36,305 nt of DNA, from contig NZET01000001.1 of assembly GCA_002690455.1 (NCBI GenBank), positions 1-36,305 of the forward strand. The letters run 5' to 3'. Both the position numbers and the translations under genes were made by a program. Every line of letters begins with the position of its first letter. The first letter of the stretch is position 1. The notes under the pieces are model-generated. The model was not told the origin of the DNA. It did not search any database and was given only the letters and a program-made list of their open reading frames with translations. Source of the stretch: Kiloniella sp. GTDB lineage: Bacteria > Pseudomonadota > Alphaproteobacteria > UBA7985. Below are positions 25,101 to 31,721 of this stretch, piece after piece.

Positions 25101-25619
25101 GGATTTGAGCCCCGATTGCGACAACGGCCCGGCGATCAGGATCGAAGACACTGGGTCGCGGAAGGCGGAGACCCGGATGCGGGCATCGGCGGCATCTTCG
25201 GGGAATCTGCTCTCGACTGAATCCACGGCCGAAGTCACGTCGGCCAGCGCCTGCTCCATATCGGTGCCACTTTTGAACTCAAGCGAGAAAATCGCTGCAT
25301 TCTCGTTGGCAGACGCGAACACTGAATCGACGTTTTCAAGAAAACGCACTTCAGGTTCGAGCACCTGTACAATCGCTTCGTCAACCGAGGCAGCCGGGGC
25401 ATCCTGCCAGGTAACGTTGACCGTAATCCGCTCCCGCACGAAGTCGGGGAAGAATTGGGTGCGTAGGTTGAAAAAGGCCCATACGCCAGCAGCGATCATC
25501 AGCATCATCAAGATGTTGGCAGCTGTGCCGTGGCGGGCGAAGACAGCGATGAAGCCCTTGTCTACATCGGCATCACGAATGACTTCTGGGCGTTCGGGGC
25601 GATAAGCGGTCAGGGCCAT
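22146..25619 (-). CDS. RND efflux transporter, inner-membrane pump subunit
   Basis: A 1157-residue AcrB/MexB-superfamily proton antiporter. The first TM follows a short cytoplasmic lead (GTAANILMMLMIAAGVWAFF). Two large periplasmic loops (about residues 60-340 and 560-880) flank the TM bundles, as in the family. TM4 carries LGIIVDDAIVVGE with the paired Asp residues used for proton relay, and the C-terminal bundle has IGFVGLTGIIVNDSIVL. It is longer than AcrB (~1050), partly because of periplasmic insertions and a ~45-residue Ser/Arg/Ala/Thr-rich cytoplasmic tail coded by a hexanucleotide repeat. GGGAG lies ten bases before the ATG. The adaptor gene ends 18 bases upstream. No TolC-like channel gene is in the window. 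Substrate unknown. Confidence 0.93.
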   Translation of the reverse strand: MALTAYRPERPEVIRDADVDKGFIAVFARHGTAANILMMLMIAAGVWAFFNLRTQFFPDFVRERITVNVTWQDAPAASVDEAIVQVLEPEVRFLENVDSVFASANENAAIFSLEFKSGTDMEQALADVTSAVDSVESRFPEDAADARIRVSAFRDPVSSILIAGPLSQSGLKSIAERMRDDLLDRGLLEVQIQGARDPQIEVEVNEAALRRLGLTPGDVSAAIARRASDLPAGTLGGERAVRTLGTDASADSVRQSQIRAKPDGTVIRVGDVAQVIETVPDTGRAIYYQGEPAISLQIRRGTKGDAIRQQAVIRDYLTEIEPTLPANITIKNYDVRADLILSRVLLLRDNAFYGVLIVLAFLFLFLNMRTAFWIAVGIPVSIAATLGVMWALGLSINMFTLFALILSLGIIVDDAIVVGEYADFLHQQGYKPAKAAIVAARRMIGPVFAAAVTTIFAFGVLYFLPGRLGSIASDIPVTVVAVLIASLIECFLVLPGHMYHALKQRERAERRLRSGNGYPTPINAGIAVFRRRFDAGFEHVRLRLFRPMVGFFVWARYPLLLAVLVIFVYAIAMVMTGSPRWSFFIRPENNTVNINLTMVDGATRADTREQLLMAEAHIPELIKDARNSQVSSMQRELDGIDQGAWYAWPKRQYDRRMLAAKIERLEERIETVPPEDDVVVIFSQVGARGGFGFGGTGSVADPDLIGNVRVELVEQDTRIYGTRSLFFGLQSIPKHPMLEGLASRRSFGGGDASSISVALVGGETAELKAAALQLSAFLNGIEGVSEAEDDTPYGTTQLVAQVSDRGAALGFDAASVGQQLRAWISGDTAVNLIRDDGEISVTVKVDEAVQTANFLAGLDLYTPIGKPVKLNQVVDFTEVAGFSLIQSRDGARRITVQAELNEDTGNVGDVEARLREIGAIGALEGDFGVQVAFEGEAEEEREFLIGFRNVLMVAIGLIFLTLAFVFQSFFRPLIVMAIIPLGFVGMIFGHLIHGQVLSFLSLIGFVGLTGIIVNDSIVLISTIERRAKTQPVRTAILDGAADRLRPVLLTSLTTIGGLMPLLFETSVQAQFLIPPSLTIVYGLGLGTIVVLVLAPALFAVQHDVASSLRSASIVMSRRLSKRRPRFASTSSSITATATATATANAAAAVPSLADESV
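22192..22220. repeat. Hexanucleotide (GCTGTT) tandem repeat in the RND 3' end
   Basis: Nearly five copies of GCTGTT run without interruption. On the coding (minus) strand they encode alternating Ala-Thr in the last 30 residues of the RND pump. The period is a multiple of three, so changes in copy number would alter tail length but not frame. Confidence 0.85.
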
Positions 25620-25637
25620 GCGTCAGTTTTCTCCCTT

Positions 25638-27464
25638 TTACCCTGCAACCGGCAGAGAAGGCGGGAAGCAACTATCGAGATCGATGCCTGCGCGCTCCTT
25701 CAGCCCCGCCATCCGCGATGGATCTGAGATGGTGCCCCGCTCCAGCGCCGGGATGATGAAGCCCTTTGGCATATCGGGAAGACTGGAATTTTCCACCGCT
25801 TCGATCAGGCAGGCTTGCTGTTCGGGCGTTAGGTCGATCGGCCCGTCACCAGTTGGAAAACCACCGGGGTCGCCCATAGGGGCCGCCGCCGCGACAGTCG
25901 GCGCAGGGAAGCAGGAATCGATGTCCAGTCCAGTACGCGACTGCATGCCTTTCAATCGCTCGGGGTTTTCGATTGTGCCCTGATCGATGGCAGCGGCAAT
26001 TCTCTCTCTCGCCCCATCCGGCAAGCTGTCAGCACTGGCGATGAGGTTCCGCAGGCAGTTCTGCTGAGTGGCGTCCAGCGTCAGCGGGTCATCCTCGGGG
26101 ATTCCACCGGTCTGCCCTGCACCCGCACCTGCACCTGCAACCTCAGCTTCAGCTTCGGGCACTTCCGGGCGGTTAGGGTTTACCTTCGTACCTTCACCAA
26201 GCTGGATGAAACGGCGGGCAACGTAAGTTGCGCCCGGCTTAACGGCTTCCCCGGCAACCAGCGTTGTTTCACCAACCCGGCGCTCGATTTCAACTTTGAA
26301 CACGGTGATGCGGTTGTTCTCGTCGACGGCGAACATCTCGCCCGATGGGCTGACGGCTTCGGCGGGTACAGCAAATGCCCCCCTCACCTTTGGCTCCGAC
26401 AGGTTGTACGCCATGAACGCCCCCACCGGCGGAACGGTATCCGGTGTCACGCCTTGCAAGCGCGCAAATATATCGATCCCACCCTGATTCTCGGCGATCG
26501 CAACCGCCGTTCGATCAATTTTGGCAGCGTAGGTCAGCACTTGGCTTCCCACGTCCCACGACAGCGTTATGGGCAGGCCACGAAGCGCATCACGATTTCC
26601 GCTGGCACTAATCAGGCCGCCAAGCTGCTCGTCCGACAACTGGAAACGCAGCTCTAACTGTGAGAGGTCCACGAGGCGCGCGAGAATATCATTGCTGCTG
26701 ACCTGTCGACCAAGGGCGAAACTGACGTTCTGAGCAAGGCCATCGAAGGGGGCGGTCAGGGTGGTGTTCTGCAGATTTCTCTGGGCGCGCTCAAGGTTGA
26801 GGCTGGCGCGCTCCACCGCCAGCGTGGCGGTGGGAATCGCTGCCTCTGCGCGCGCCACCCCACCTCGACGAGCATCGACGCTGGAGCGAGCGGTCAAAGT
26901 AGCATTCTTGGCATTGTCAACGGCAGCAGCGGAGACGACTTCACGCTCCAGCAGTTGGCGCTGCCGGTTCAGATCGTCAAGCGATAACGCAAGCTGGTCC
27001 TCAGCCAGCGCTAGCGCGGCGACTTCGACCGACAGATCAGCCTGCGCGGTTTCCAGCCGCACACGGGCGTCACTAAGCGCGATTTCAGCCTCTTTAACAG
27101 CGAGTTCGAATTCGAAGGGATCAACAGTGAACAGCGGATCACCTTTGGCGATGAAAACGCCCTCGACCAGCGTCGGGGCGCTCGTCGCTAGCAAACCACT
27201 GACTCGGGGGCGCAATTCAGCAGTCCTGCCTGCTGTGATCAAGCCAAATCCAGTGATGATGGGGGTGAAATCCTGCGCCTCAAACACTTTCAAGTCGACA
27301 GTGTAAGAAGGCTCCTGTGAGCCGAAAAAACCACCACCGCGGCCACCGGCCGACTGATTGTTCTCGAAACGGGCGGAGATCAAAAAGAAGCCAACGGCTG
27401 CAATGGCGAGCGCCGCCCCGAGCAACAGAATAAAGCCAGCAACAGCTCGAGAAGTCGATCGCAT
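25638..27464 (-). CDS. RND efflux membrane fusion protein (HlyD/AcrA type) with duplicated C-terminal module
   Basis: A 608-residue periplasmic adaptor. An N-terminal anchor (VAGFILLLGAALAIAAVGFFLI) precedes the lipoyl half-motif LRPRVSGLLATSAPTLVEGVFIAKGDPLFTVD (27114-27209). A ~100-residue coiled-coil hairpin rich in Ala/Leu/Arg follows, then the second lipoyl half (APFDGLAQNVSFALGRQVS) and beta-barrel segments up to ~430. Typical adaptors end there. This one adds a Pro/Ala/Gly linker and two related ~60-residue modules, 461-519 and 543-601. Each starts D-x-T-x-x-QQ-x-C and ends (A/T)G(I/L)D-x-DSCF, with Cys pairs 470/518 and 552/599. It is first in the operon, 18 bases before the pump gene. 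The tail's role is unknown. Confidence 0.9.
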   Translation of the reverse strand: MRSTSRAVAGFILLLGAALAIAAVGFFLISARFENNQSAGGRGGGFFGSQEPSYTVDLKVFEAQDFTPIITGFGLITAGRTAELRPRVSGLLATSAPTLVEGVFIAKGDPLFTVDPFEFELAVKEAEIALSDARVRLETAQADLSVEVAALALAEDQLALSLDDLNRQRQLLEREVVSAAAVDNAKNATLTARSSVDARRGGVARAEAAIPTATLAVERASLNLERAQRNLQNTTLTAPFDGLAQNVSFALGRQVSSNDILARLVDLSQLELRFQLSDEQLGGLISASGNRDALRGLPITLSWDVGSQVLTYAAKIDRTAVAIAENQGGIDIFARLQGVTPDTVPPVGAFMAYNLSEPKVRGAFAVPAEAVSPSGEMFAVDENNRITVFKVEIERRVGETTLVAGEAVKPGATYVARRFIQLGEGTKVNPNRPEVPEAEAEVAGAGAGAGQTGGIPEDDPLTLDATQQNCLRNLIASADSLPDGARERIAAAIDQGTIENPERLKGMQSRTGLDIDSCFPAPTVAAAAPMGDPGGFPTGDGPIDLTPEQQACLIEAVENSSLPDMPKGFIIPALERGTISDPSRMAGLKERAGIDLDSCFPPSLPVAG

Positions 27465-27674
27465 GAAGGCCCCGTTACCTAAATTAGTGGTTGTTCAAGT
27501 CTGATTAACGAAATACGTCAAAGCGTCCTTGATTCATCCCCTCGTGCTGAAAAAAAGGCGTATCCGGACTGCAATTGAAGGGCTGTGAATGCTTTATTCC
27601 TGTTGCACGGCATTTTCACGGCTGCGATCCACAAATCTGTATAAGCTGCTGTGGCGTCTGAAGGAGCCATACCA
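27465..27674. promoter_or_regulatory. Divergent promoter region between the efflux operon and fabH
   Basis: This 210-bp gap separates two start codons facing away from each other, so it must hold both promoters. It is AT-richer than the flanking genes. A TATAAG at 27640-27645 could be a -10 for the plus-strand gene, but I see no well-spaced -35. One GANTC site lies at 27531. A clear operator palindrome was not found. Confidence 0.45.
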
Positions 27675-28655
27675 ATGTCTGTTGTAATCCGTGCCGTGGG
27701 GAGTGCTTTACCTGCGCGAGCCGTCCCAAACGACGACCTACCGGCTTCGCTGGAAACCAGTGACGAGTGGATCAAGTCACGAACCGGTATCGCTCAGCGG
27801 TATATCGCGGCTAACGATGAAACGACGTCGACGCTTGCCATCAACGCCGCGCGCTCCGCGCTGGATAACGCTGGCCTGAATCCAGAGGATATCGACGGCG
27901 TTATTGTGGCAACGACAACCCCGGATCTGACCTTTCCCGCCGTTGCGACGATGGTTCAACACGAATTGGGTGTGCCGCGTGGCACGCTCGCTTTTGATCT
28001 GCAGGCAGTTTGCGCGGGCTTCATCTATGCCCTCGGGGTTGCCGATGGCCTCCTGCAGGCCCGGCGGATGCGGCGTGCACTGGTCATTGGAGCGGAAACC
28101 ATGACCCGACTCCTCAACTGGGAGGACCGTACCACCTGTGTCTTGTTTGGCGACGGCGCTGGTGCCGTGGTTTTGGAAATCGAAGAGGGTCTGGACGCTC
28201 TGAGTGGCCCTGCACCACGCGGAATTATCGACCTGCAGATGAATGCGGACGGCAGCTTGATCGATATCCTGCACACCAAGGGTGGCCCAAGCCGCACGCA
28301 GGACGTGGGCCACTTGCATATGGCCGGCAAAGAAGTCTTCCGCCATGCGGTCGAGAAAATGTCCAGCGCGGTCCTGACGCTGCTAGACGCACATGGCTTC
28401 ACGCCAGAGGACGTCAAATGGTATGTCCCACATCAGGCCAATCAGCGCATTCTCGCAGCTGTCGCAGCCCGCATCGGCGCGCCTCCCGAACGTTTCATTT
28501 CGACCGTCGCAGCCCACGCCAATACCTCCGCAGCGTCCATTCCACTGGCCCTGCACGAGCTTGAGCGCAGCGGAGGCCTCCGCCGCGGCGATTTGATGGT
28601 TATGGCCGGCTTGGGTGGTGGACTGGCCTGGGGCGCTACACTGCTACGCTGGTAG
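27675..28655 (+). CDS. fabH: 3-oxoacyl-ACP synthase III (FabH-type ketoacyl synthase)
   Basis: A 326-residue thiolase-fold condensing enzyme that joins an acyl-CoA starter to malonyl-ACP. The complete triad is visible: Cys113 in DLQAVCAGF, His253 in YVPHQANQRI and Asn283 in HANTSAASIP. TSDEWIKSRTGI near the N-terminus and LFGDGAGAVVLE are further family marks. ATG at 27675 has AAGGAG eight bases upstream; the longer frame from 27651 is not needed. It is not in the usual plsX-fabH neighbourhood, so it may be a second FabH, or the organism's only one relocated. It is divergent from the efflux operon. The symbol reflects the family; the physiological starter unit is not known. Confidence 0.9.
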   Translation: MSVVIRAVGSALPARAVPNDDLPASLETSDEWIKSRTGIAQRYIAANDETTSTLAINAARSALDNAGLNPEDIDGVIVATTTPDLTFPAVATMVQHELGVPRGTLAFDLQAVCAGFIYALGVADGLLQARRMRRALVIGAETMTRLLNWEDRTTCVLFGDGAGAVVLEIEEGLDALSGPAPRGIIDLQMNADGSLIDILHTKGGPSRTQDVGHLHMAGKEVFRHAVEKMSSAVLTLLDAHGFTPEDVKWYVPHQANQRILAAVAARIGAPPERFISTVAAHANTSAASIPLALHELERSGGLRRGDLMVMAGLGGGLAWGATLLRW

Positions 28656-28890
28656 CAGGCGCAAGCACCCGTCCCGCCTGTCACACAACACCTTTGGTTC
28701 AGAACGGTTTAGCCTGCCCTTCCGGCTTTGGGACTTCGAGTCTTTTCCTATTGAGCAAAAAATACCGCCAGCGAGAGATCCCGAAAAGCGGACCCTCACC
28801 GGCGGCCTGATCGTGCCAAAGGACTCGGTTATGAAACGCCGTGATTTAAAAAGGCAACATACTGAAAAGCATGTCTTTCGTAAACTATTT

Positions 28891-28906
28891 TGGAGTCGCG
28901 ACTCCA
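28891..28906. repeat. 16-bp perfect palindrome with two GANTC sites
   Basis: TGGAGTCGCGACTCCA is a perfect palindrome with a GANTC site in each arm (28893-28897 and 28900-28904). A third GANTC follows at 28923. It could be a dimeric regulator's operator whose occupancy depends on adenine methylation. Confidence 0.6.
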
Positions 28907-29119
28907 GACAAAATTTTGCTGCGATTCTCCAAAATCGCCATAATAAATTTATTCGTTGTTTGTTCCACACAATCGCGTGAAGCCATGAGACCCCAGCTGC
29001 GTTTCGGTCCCCCAACCGTCGATCACACGCTGAACCCTGCGCTTCACCACTGCCGCAACAACTTGGAGCCTCCGGGTCATGCCTTGGTGAAATGCCAGAC
29101 GGGTCATGAACCACTAGTT

Positions 29120-29148
29120 TTGAAACGCGCGTTTCATCGAGCGGTAAT
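29120..29148 (+). promoter_or_regulatory. Candidate pckA-leader promoter overlapping a palindromic operator
   Basis: TGAAACGCGCGTTTCA at 29121-29136 is a perfect 16-bp palindrome with a CG centre, the general form of LacI/GntR-type operators. It overlaps a possible -35 TTGAAA (29120-29125), spaced 17 bp from GGTAAT (29143-29148). Transcription from here would run through the terminator at 29230-29261 before reaching pckA. The -10 is weak, so the promoter is tentative; the palindrome itself is certain. Confidence 0.4.
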
Positions 29149-29229
29149 TTCAACGATTTCAACCCAGCCTCCCACAGTCGTATATGCCGGGTGCGTTGAG
29201 CCTAACCCGCAATAGCGCTCAGGGTAAGC

Positions 29230-29261
29230 GGCCGCGCCGGGTCCAACCGCGCGGCCTTTTT
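29230..29261 (+). terminator. Intrinsic terminator upstream of pckA
   Basis: GGCCGCGC (29230-29237) pairs perfectly with GCGCGGCC (29249-29256) around an 11-nt loop, followed directly by TTTTT (29257-29261). It reads in the plus direction and ends 83 bases before the pckA start, with no gene upstream nearer than fabH. It therefore ends either a small RNA, the fabH transcript or an attenuated pckA leader. Confidence 0.72.
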
Positions 29262-29344
29262 AACCCCGCCGCCCGCGTGTTCCACAGCGCCGTGTCGGCA
29301 CAGTCAGCCCTTGGAACGGGCCGACTGTCTCTGGAGACTTGAGC

Positions 29345-30955
29345 ATGACCCACGCGGGTACCCCAATCCCAAAATCAGCACCGACACTTTCCATGGCTAC
29401 ATTAGCGAGCGAGGTTCATTGGAACCTGAATCGCGCCAATCTTATTGCCTGGTCCCTTCGCCTGAATGAAGGCAAATTAAGTGCGCAGGGCGCTCTGGTG
29501 ACAGGCACCGGAGAGTTTACTGGCCGCTCACCCAAGGACAAATTCACAGTCCGAGACGGCGTGACTGAAAACAAGGTGGACTGGGGGGTTATCAATCAGG
29601 CGATCTCGCCGGAGCATTACGAACGTCTCGTGGCCCTGATGCAGGCTGGCGCCACCGATAAACGTCTTTTTGTGCAGGATCTTATCGCCGGCGCTGATGC
29701 GGGCCTGCAGATCGGCGTACGTGTTGTCACTGCATACGCGTGGCACAATTTGTTCGCACAGAACATGTTTCTGCGCCCTTCTCCTGAAACGCGAGAGAAC
29801 TTCGAGCCTGACTGGACGGTGATCGATCTACCCCATGTTGTGGCGGACCCGACGCAACACGGCACCGCTTCGGGAACTTTTATTGTGGTTAACTTCAGCA
29901 CGCGCACAGTTCTGATTGGCGGCACGCAGTACGCAGGGGAAATAAAGAAGTCGATTTTTGGCGTGTTGAACTTCCTGCTTCCGGATAGTGGCGACCTGCC
30001 CATGCACTGTTCGGCCAATGTCGGTCCCGCGGGAGATGTCGCGCTGTTCTTCGGGCTCTCTGGTACGGGCAAGACGACACTATCAGCAGACCCAGAGCGG
30101 GCGTTGATCGGCGATGATGAACACGGTTGGGGGCCAGACGGCATCTTTAACTTCGAAGGCGGTTGTTACGCCAAGGCCATTAACCTTACTGCGCGCGCAG
30201 AGCCGCAGATCCATGCGGCCAGCAACCGTTTTGGTGCATTGCTTGAAAACGTGGTGCTGGACCCCGTCACGGCTGAGCCGGACTTCACAGACGTCAGCCT
30301 GACTGAGAACACGCGCTCGTCCTACCCTATCGATTTTATTCCCGGGCATGTCAAAACCGGTCGGGGGCGAGACCCTCGCGCGGTAATCATGCTGACGGCG
30401 GATGCCTATGGTGTAATGCCGCCACTGGCACGTCTGACCACGGATCAGGCGATGTATCATTTCCTTTCCGGCTATACAGCCAAGGTAGCTGGAACCGAAC
30501 GCGGCATGGGTAGTGAACCACAGGCAACGTTCTCGACCTGTTTCGGGGCACCCTTCATGCCGCGCCACCCAAGTGAATACGCCGACCTGCTGCGTCAGAA
30601 GGTAGAAGCCACCGGCGCGGAGTGTTGGCTGGTCAATACAGGCTGGACAGGCGGGAAGTTTGGCACTGGCCACAGGATCCCACTGGCCGCGACGCGTGCG
30701 ATGATCAGCGCAATTCTTAGTGGCGCCTTTAAAGATATCGAATTCCGGCAGGATCCATACTTTGGACTGATGGTACCAGAGGCCTGTCCCGCTGTGCCTT
30801 CGGATCTGCTGAATCCATCCACGACTTGGCAAAAACTTTCCGAATATGAGGATACAGCGGACGATCTTGCACAGCGCTTTGCACGCAACTTTGAGCGGTT
30901 TGTGGATACCGTACCACAGTCCGTCGTGGAATCTGGGATTCGCCCTCGAGTCTGA
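29345..30955 (+). CDS. pckA: Phosphoenolpyruvate carboxykinase (ATP)
   Basis: A 536-residue enzyme catalysing oxaloacetate + ATP to PEP + CO2 + ADP, the entry step of gluconeogenesis. Hallmarks are GEFTGRSPKDKF with RSPKDK at residues 61-66, the kinase-1a loop GLSGTGKTT at 237-245, GDDEHGW (kinase-2 metal site), FEGGCYAK and NTGWTGGKFGTG. Length is typical of the ATP-dependent class. ATG at 29345 is chosen since GGAG lies nine bases before it; a TTG at 29339 would be too close. The upstream region carries an operator-like palindrome and an intrinsic terminator, suggesting control of expression. hspQ follows in the same direction after 66 bases. Confidence 0.97.
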   Translation: MTHAGTPIPKSAPTLSMATLASEVHWNLNRANLIAWSLRLNEGKLSAQGALVTGTGEFTGRSPKDKFTVRDGVTENKVDWGVINQAISPEHYERLVALMQAGATDKRLFVQDLIAGADAGLQIGVRVVTAYAWHNLFAQNMFLRPSPETRENFEPDWTVIDLPHVVADPTQHGTASGTFIVVNFSTRTVLIGGTQYAGEIKKSIFGVLNFLLPDSGDLPMHCSANVGPAGDVALFFGLSGTGKTTLSADPERALIGDDEHGWGPDGIFNFEGGCYAKAINLTARAEPQIHAASNRFGALLENVVLDPVTAEPDFTDVSLTENTRSSYPIDFIPGHVKTGRGRDPRAVIMLTADAYGVMPPLARLTTDQAMYHFLSGYTAKVAGTERGMGSEPQATFSTCFGAPFMPRHPSEYADLLRQKVEATGAECWLVNTGWTGGKFGTGHRIPLAATRAMISAILSGAFKDIEFRQDPYFGLMVPEACPAVPSDLLNPSTTWQKLSEYEDTADDLAQRFARNFERFVDTVPQSVVESGIRPRV

Positions 30956-31021
30956 GAGGACTCAGTGAGGCGAGCAGCTTATTCCTGTTGTGTTTGGCCC
31001 AACTCATGCTTAGGTCAGGGT

Positions 31022-31351
31022 ATGAGTGAATTCCGTGCCAAGTTTAATATCGGACAGGTTGTCTTCCACCGGCTCTTCGGTTTCCGGGGAGTTATTTACG
31101 ACGTTGATCCGCAGTATGCCAATACAGAAGACTGGTACGAATCGATCCCAGCGGAGATCCGCCCAGCCAAGGATCAGCCCTTTTATCACCTGTTGGCGCA
31201 GAACGAGTCCGGCAGCTATGAGGCCTACGTGTCCGAGCAGAACCTTGTCATAGACGAGAGTGATAAGCCAATCGACCACCCGGGCATCCTCGAGTACTTC
31301 AACGAGCCGCAACCCGGATTCTACCAACTGCGTGACGTGCTCGCCCATTAA
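31022..31351 (+). CDS. hspQ: Heat shock protein HspQ (YccV/hemimethylated-DNA-binding family)
   Basis: A 109-residue protein starting MSEFRAKFNIGQVVFHRLFGFRGVIYDVDP, the typical opening of HspQ. The middle DQPFYHLLAQNESGSYEAYVSEQNL (31171-31245) and a late HPGILEYF segment also match. In E. coli HspQ is an adaptor and specificity factor for Lon protease and binds hemimethylated oriC DNA. The frame is open upstream to 30965, but the family starts at 31022, where AGG-type purines precede the ATG. It may be read from its own promoter or with pckA. There is no signal peptide. Confidence 0.92.
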   Translation: MSEFRAKFNIGQVVFHRLFGFRGVIYDVDPQYANTEDWYESIPAEIRPAKDQPFYHLLAQNESGSYEAYVSEQNLVIDESDKPIDHPGILEYFNEPQPGFYQLRDVLAH

Positions 31352-31720
31352 TTGGCGAGAAGAGTTCTCCCCGAAGCGGGGCGATCCCCCTCCCCCTTGT
31401 CTGCACTTGTAAATCCCTGCTCGGCGGTCATCACTCAACACCGTCCTGGCGGACCACTTGGGGCAAGTCGATCATAGCGCATCTTGGCACCGCTCTCGTC
31501 CAGCCTAACCTGTTAGGCCCTTTGGCCGAACCAGCCGCTCACGCGCGGTCACGGGCTTGAGCCTGCCAGCAACGATTCGGAATTAAACGTTTGTTTTCCG
31601 ACTCCTATTAGGTTAATAAATATTTTGTTTTTCGCATTATGCGCCTTTTGGTCGGGTGTGCGTGGGTTCTTGATAAGCGCCGGAGGATGGCGCCATGCAA
31701 GAGAAAAAAGCGGTGAGTTG
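31352..31720. other. 369-bp intergenic region between hspQ and the lipoprotein gene
   Basis: No full-length gene is seen. A short hairpin CCCC-gaagc-GGGG (31369-31381) follows hspQ but has no T-tract. A near-perfect palindrome GCCTAAC-ct-GTTAGGC lies at 31503-31518. The right half is AT-rich (31580-31640) and probably carries the lipoprotein promoter. A mini-ORF at 31695-31721 is described separately. Confidence 0.6.
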
Positions 31721-31721
31721 A
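31695..31721 (+). CDS. Eight-codon leader ORF overlapping the lipoprotein start
   Basis: ATG at 31695 is preceded by GGAGG at an eight-base distance, a stronger site than the one before the lipoprotein ATG. The frame reads MQEKKAVS and stops with TGA at 31719-31721, whose last base is the A of the lipoprotein ATG (TGATG). This layout is typical of translational coupling, in which ribosomes ending the short frame restart on the lipoprotein. Expression is not proven. Confidence 0.35.
   Translation: MQEKKAVS

Larger units (their letters stand above)
28656..29344. other. 689-bp intergenic region upstream of pckA
   Basis: No protein gene is supported. Open frames at 28615-28980 (plus) and 28644-29162 (minus) have biased composition and no family match. 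The region holds a FabH-proximal inverted repeat (CAGGCG 28656-28661 / CGCCTG 28675-28680), five GANTC sites (28738, 28822, 28893, 28900, 28923), a 16-bp perfect palindrome at 28891-28906, a 12-bp palindrome AATAAATTTATT at 28942-28953, another 16-bp palindrome at 29121-29136 and an intrinsic terminator at 29230-29261. An unrecognised small RNA or a regulated pckA leader is possible. Confidence 0.6.

Noticed and set aside
28644-29162. 172-codon minus-strand open frame in the fabH-pckA gap
   Set aside because: Composition is Ser/Arg/Cys-rich, there is no ribosome-binding site or family similarity, and it runs through several palindromes.
28970-29261. Possible 6S RNA, tmRNA or RNase P RNA before the terminator
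   Set aside because: The sequence lacks the conserved elements I would require, such as a long central-bubble hairpin, a tRNA-like acceptor with TTCGA, or RNase P core motifs. An unnamed small RNA remains possible and is listed as a finding.
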